Shown: in pieces, positions 61,350 to 64,000 of the stretch
Position numbering within the stretch: the stretch's first letter is position 1
Layout of the letters: each line of letters begins with the position of its first letter
NCBI RefSeq assembly: GCF_013032505.1
Contig: NZ_WQCG01000001.1
Coordinates: 1,420,761-1,484,760, forward strand
Direction of reading: 5' to 3'
Length of the DNA: 64,000 nt
From: Ruegeria atlantica
Lineage (GTDB): Bacteria > Pseudomonadota > Alphaproteobacteria > Rhodobacterales > Rhodobacteraceae
The notes under the pieces: model-generated
The model's database searches: none
Told to the model about the DNA's origin: nothing
The model's input: only the letters and a program-made list of their open reading frames with translations
Made by a program: the position numbers and the translations under genes

Positions 61350-62747
61350 TCAGTCCAACGTATTTTTGTAGATGACGCCGTCTTTCATGATCAAACGGAT
61401 GGTCTCAGGGCTGTCTGGTCGCGGGTCCGCACCAAACCACTGATTGCCGGTTCCAGTGACCGAGAAATCCTCGAGCGGGTTACCATCAATCAGCAGAATA
61501 TCCGCATAGGCACCTTGTTCGATCACACCCAGTTTGCCGCCAGTATACGGGTTCATGAAATCACCGGACAAAGCAACAACTTCGCCGCCTGTCGAGGTCA
61601 GCGTAACCATCGACGTATAGGGGCCGAAAAACTCGTTGTTCAGGTGCTTTTCATAAGCGATTTGAATGTTGCATGCCTCGACAGATCCAACGCAGTCGGT
61701 CTGGAACCCACGCTTTACCGGGCACTCCTTCATGTTGTCGATGTAGCCTGCAAAAGTTGCCGATGCGGACTTAGCCTTAGCCAGGCTGGCGGGCACGTTT
61801 GCAACCGCGGGGATTTCAAGCAAGCCCGGATCAAATGCGGTCAGGTTTGTGGTGATGTAAGCCCCCTTCGCGTTCATGACCTCGGCAATCTCACAGTCAA
61901 ACGAGAACCCGTGTTCGATCGACATCACCCCGGCTTCCAAGGCGCTCAGGATCGCCTCTTTGCGGTAAGAGTGCGCCATGACGTAACTGCCATACTCATT
62001 TGCAACCTGCACAGCGGCTTCAATTTCTTCGCGAGACCCGGCAAGCAATTGCCACGGATCGAACGCCGAAACGACACCGCCAGATTGCATGAACTTCAGC
62101 TGCGTTGCGCCCATACGGAAATTGTTTCGCGCGAATTTGTAAACGTCATCCACGCCGCTCACTTCCTGCGCCATGTTCAAACGGCCCATATTGGTATCCG
62201 ATCCGGGAGGTGCCGTGAAATTGGCAAAGTCGGCGTGACCACCGCGCGTTCCTATGAAAGCGCCAGAGGGAAAATATCGGGGACCAACAATCTGCCCCGC
62301 GTCGATGGCGCGGCGAAGTCCGCCATTGGCGCCACCCGCGTCCCTAACGGTGGTGAACCCCTGCATCAGGTACATCTCGGCCATTCTGGCCCCGTGAATG
62401 GCAAAATCCTCCCAGGTTGTGTTGGCCTCCATTGCAGGAAGGGTTGGCCCCATCAGCATAAGATGCGCATGAAGCTCAATGAAACCTGGCGACAAGGTCC
62501 GACCGCCCCCATCAACAACCGTGGCGTTCGGCGCATCGATCGTATCGGTCGAGACGGATTTTATCAGGTTACCCTCGACCAGCACGCTGGCATTCTCGAT
62601 GCGCTGTTCGCTTACCCCATCAAATACGTGCACGTTAGTAAACAAGGTTTGCGGGGCTTCAGTATCCTGGGCCATCGCGGGCAAACCAAAAGAACTGGCC
62701 GCAGCAAAAAACGCAGCCCATAGCAGTGGTGTTCGTGATCCGGACAT
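61350..62747 (-). CDS. Secreted amidohydrolase-family metal-dependent hydrolase
   Basis: A 465-residue exported enzyme with signal peptide (AAFFAAASSFGLPAMA). It has the amidohydrolase barrel motifs: ELHAHLML (H93, H95), the probable carboxylated Lys in QLKFMQSGG, MAHSY and IEHG histidines, and the last metal Asp in VALSGD. It resembles imidazolonepropionase-like/Xaa-Pro dipeptidase members that cleave cyclic amides or dipeptides; it is not prolidase itself. GAGG lies 6 bases before ATG 62747. Together with the porin it may form an uptake-and-cleavage unit, with a divergent AraC regulator. Confidence 0.82.
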   Translation of the reverse strand: MSGSRTPLLWAAFFAAASSFGLPAMAQDTEAPQTLFTNVHVFDGVSEQRIENASVLVEGNLIKSVSTDTIDAPNATVVDGGGRTLSPGFIELHAHLMLMGPTLPAMEANTTWEDFAIHGARMAEMYLMQGFTTVRDAGGANGGLRRAIDAGQIVGPRYFPSGAFIGTRGGHADFANFTAPPGSDTNMGRLNMAQEVSGVDDVYKFARNNFRMGATQLKFMQSGGVVSAFDPWQLLAGSREEIEAAVQVANEYGSYVMAHSYRKEAILSALEAGVMSIEHGFSFDCEIAEVMNAKGAYITTNLTAFDPGLLEIPAVANVPASLAKAKSASATFAGYIDNMKECPVKRGFQTDCVGSVEACNIQIAYEKHLNNEFFGPYTSMVTLTSTGGEVVALSGDFMNPYTGGKLGVIEQGAYADILLIDGNPLEDFSVTGTGNQWFGADPRPDSPETIRLIMKDGVIYKNTLD

Positions 62748-62879
62748 AGGCAACCTCGATATATTCGAATATCTGAGATGTTAGCTTGATTTAGCTACAA
62801 GTAGTTGCCAGTTTTCAATCTCATTGTTTGAATAAGGTGCAAAAAGTGGTCATCGAGCCAACCCCGAAAGGTGACGGAC

Positions 62880-63905
62880 ATGCCTATAAACACCATTGCA
62901 CAGGGCCAAAGCGAAGGATTTATTCGGCTCGCGCTGGCGGCACCGTTTCTGAACTATCTCACGGAACGCCAGATTGACCCCCAGCCTGCTTTAGATCAGG
63001 TGGGCCTTCAGGCCGAGCTCTTGTCCGATCCGTCCGTCTATGTGCATTCAGAATTGGTTTACGGACTTCTTAACGCCTTTTCAGACATAGCAGGAGATCG
63101 TTATCTTGGACTGCATGTCGGAGAGTCATTCAACTTGCACGAGTGGCCGCCGTTTGCGCAGGCCCGACATTCATCCAAAACGCTCTTTGAGTTCTTTGCC
63201 CGCTTTGTCCGGCTCGTTCCGCAAGAGTCCAGTTCGGTACGCCACAGGCTGATTTTAGATGCAGACAAAGCAATCTATCGGATCGAACGGCAGCAGGACC
63301 CAGCCGTACCTCCGGTTCAGGTCACAGGATTCGGGGCCGCGATCTATGTTCGTCTACTGCAAACCGTGGTCGCACAGTCCTGGAGCCCTTCGGTCGTGCG
63401 GTGGGAAAGCCGCTACATCAACGGGGTCCCACTTGGCTACAAGGGCATTGAAGTCGGACTCGGGACAGATCCAGGGATGCAAATCAGCTTTCCGGTCGAC
63501 TGGCTATTAAAGCCTCATTCATTCGACGCCTCAGTTGAACCACAAACTTCTCCCAAGCAACAAGAAGAGATCACTGTCGTCGCCGCGATACGATCCGTTT
63601 TGCGCGATAAGCTAGACGAAGCTGACTTGAGTCCACCGGCCGTTGCCCGCCTGCTCGGCCTTCAAGCGGATCGGCTGCTGAGGGCTCTGCACCAACAGGG
63701 AACAACGCTGCCGCGGGAAATCAAACGCCTCAAGGTCGACGTCGCCAAAGATCACCTAAGCCGCAACGACAAGACAATAACTGAAATTAGTCTGATGTTG
63801 GGATATTCAGACAAGTCTCATTTCACGCGTTTTTTTCGTGGTCAGATGGGAGTTACGCCGTCGCGATTTCGCGGGCAGGTAAGTTCTGACGAGTTTTTCT
63901 CGTAG
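62880..63905 (+). CDS. AraC-family transcriptional regulator (OruR/ArgR-like architecture)
   Basis: A 341-residue regulator: an N-terminal arabinose-binding-like/HTH-associated ligand domain (residues ~15-200) and a C-terminal double helix-turn-helix (~250-335) with ITEISLMLGYSDKSHFTRFFRGQMGVTPSRFR, the AraC signature. AAAGG lies 8 bases before ATG 62880. It is divergent from the amidohydrolase/DUF3299/porin genes, its likely targets. Confidence 0.87.
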   Translation: MPINTIAQGQSEGFIRLALAAPFLNYLTERQIDPQPALDQVGLQAELLSDPSVYVHSELVYGLLNAFSDIAGDRYLGLHVGESFNLHEWPPFAQARHSSKTLFEFFARFVRLVPQESSSVRHRLILDADKAIYRIERQQDPAVPPVQVTGFGAAIYVRLLQTVVAQSWSPSVVRWESRYINGVPLGYKGIEVGLGTDPGMQISFPVDWLLKPHSFDASVEPQTSPKQQEEITVVAAIRSVLRDKLDEADLSPPAVARLLGLQADRLLRALHQQGTTLPREIKRLKVDVAKDHLSRNDKTITEISLMLGYSDKSHFTRFFRGQMGVTPSRFRGQVSSDEFFS

Positions 63906-63932
63906 GTCGACCGTATTTTTGGTCTTATTTTT

Positions 63933-63950
63933 GGTTTTGGTTTTGGTTTT
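63933..63950 (+). repeat. Short (GGTTTT)3 tandem repeat
   Basis: Three exact GGTTTT units sit in a longer T/G-only stretch (about 63914-63960) between the AraC gene and the tRNA at the window end. It is a low-complexity tract, on the minus strand downstream of the tRNA. Confidence 0.6.
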
Positions 63951-63972
63951 GATTTGATTGTTTTATTCGATT

Positions 63973-64000
63973 TGGTTGCGGGAGTAGGATTTGAACCTAC
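63973..64000 (-). tRNA. tRNA 3' end, probably initiator tRNA-Met
   Basis: The minus strand reads GTAGGTTCAAATCCTACTCC then CGCAACCA: a T-arm with loop TTCAAAT, acceptor 3' strand and CCA. The CCCGCAACCA ending is typical of bacterial initiator tRNA-Met. The anticodon lies outside the window. Confidence 0.6.

Noticed and set aside
61326..62723. Long plus-strand open frame (465 codons) opposite the amidohydrolase
   Set aside because: The minus strand carries a signal peptide and all amidohydrolase metal motifs.
1..64000. CRISPR arrays, insertion sequences, prophage genes
   Set aside because: No regularly spaced repeats, transposase, integrase or phage structural genes were found in either strand.

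Overview
The window looks like a chromosomal stretch of a marine alphaproteobacterium of the Roseobacter group (Rhodobacterales). The grounds are the moderately high GC, the glycine-betaine and methylamine genes (MttB-like methyltransferase, BCCT carrier, Rieske betaine-type oxygenase, DMGDH-type flavoprotein), six LysR-type regulators (several GcvA-like), the carboxyspermidine-type polyamine genes, and hemP. This is inference from gene content; no 16S gene is present. There is no integrase, transposase, phage gene or CRISPR array, and gene packing is tight.

Layout. 1-8.2 kb: betaine handling (partial MttB-like methyltransferase, BCCT transporter, LysR, Rieske oxygenase, 79-aa protein, DMGDH-type flavoprotein with GcvT domains). 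8.3-10.8 kb: a Baeyer-Villiger-type monooxygenase with an alpha/beta hydrolase. 10.9-11.8 kb: tRNA-Met followed by a gene-poor stretch holding a decayed MCE/MlaD-like fragment. 11.8-14.1 kb: LysR divergent from an SHMT-family enzyme. 14.2-20.7 kb: metal/iron block (ZrgA-like protein; imelysin, bfd, bfr, di-heme protein, second imelysin, DUF1513). 20.8-26.1 kb: spermidine synthesis from arginine via agmatine and carboxyspermidine (speA, CANSDH, CANSDC, speB). 26.1-30.3 kb: HD-domain enzyme with LysR, solitary lptF, tRNA-Trp, DUF374 acyltransferase.

30.3-38.5 kb is the most striking segment. A 1070-residue self-sufficient reductive dehalogenase (B12-type catalytic core, two 4Fe-4S clusters, fused FMN/NAD(P)H/2Fe-2S reductase) is followed on the same strand by a complete three-subunit molybdenum hydroxylase and a MoaD/ThiS-like protein, and faces a divergent LysR regulator. 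This looks like an oxygen-tolerant catabolic module for halogenated, probably aromatic, compounds.

38.4-46.8 kb: a LysR/SDR pair, then a four-gene operon (aminotransferase, fused E1 alpha-beta 2-oxoacid dehydrogenase, FabD-like acyltransferase lacking the malonate-binding Arg, amine-oxidase-like flavoprotein) with a divergent LysR. 47-50.2 kb: acyl-CoA dehydrogenase, TetR regulator with three near-palindromic operators, a DUF1348 protein and a PNPOx-like protein. 50.3-53.4 kb: copper efflux (copA-cueR with a CueR-type promoter). 53.5-57.5 kb: a beta-hydroxyacid dehydrogenase and a 1021-residue kinase/M23/class-III-aminotransferase fusion. 57.5-59 kb: hemP unit and gph. 59.3-63.9 kb: porin, DUF3299 protein, amidohydrolase and AraC regulator. 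The window ends inside what is probably an initiator tRNA-Met.

Start codons were chosen by ribosome-binding sites and family alignment. Functions rest on recognised motifs and family knowledge only; no database search was run.
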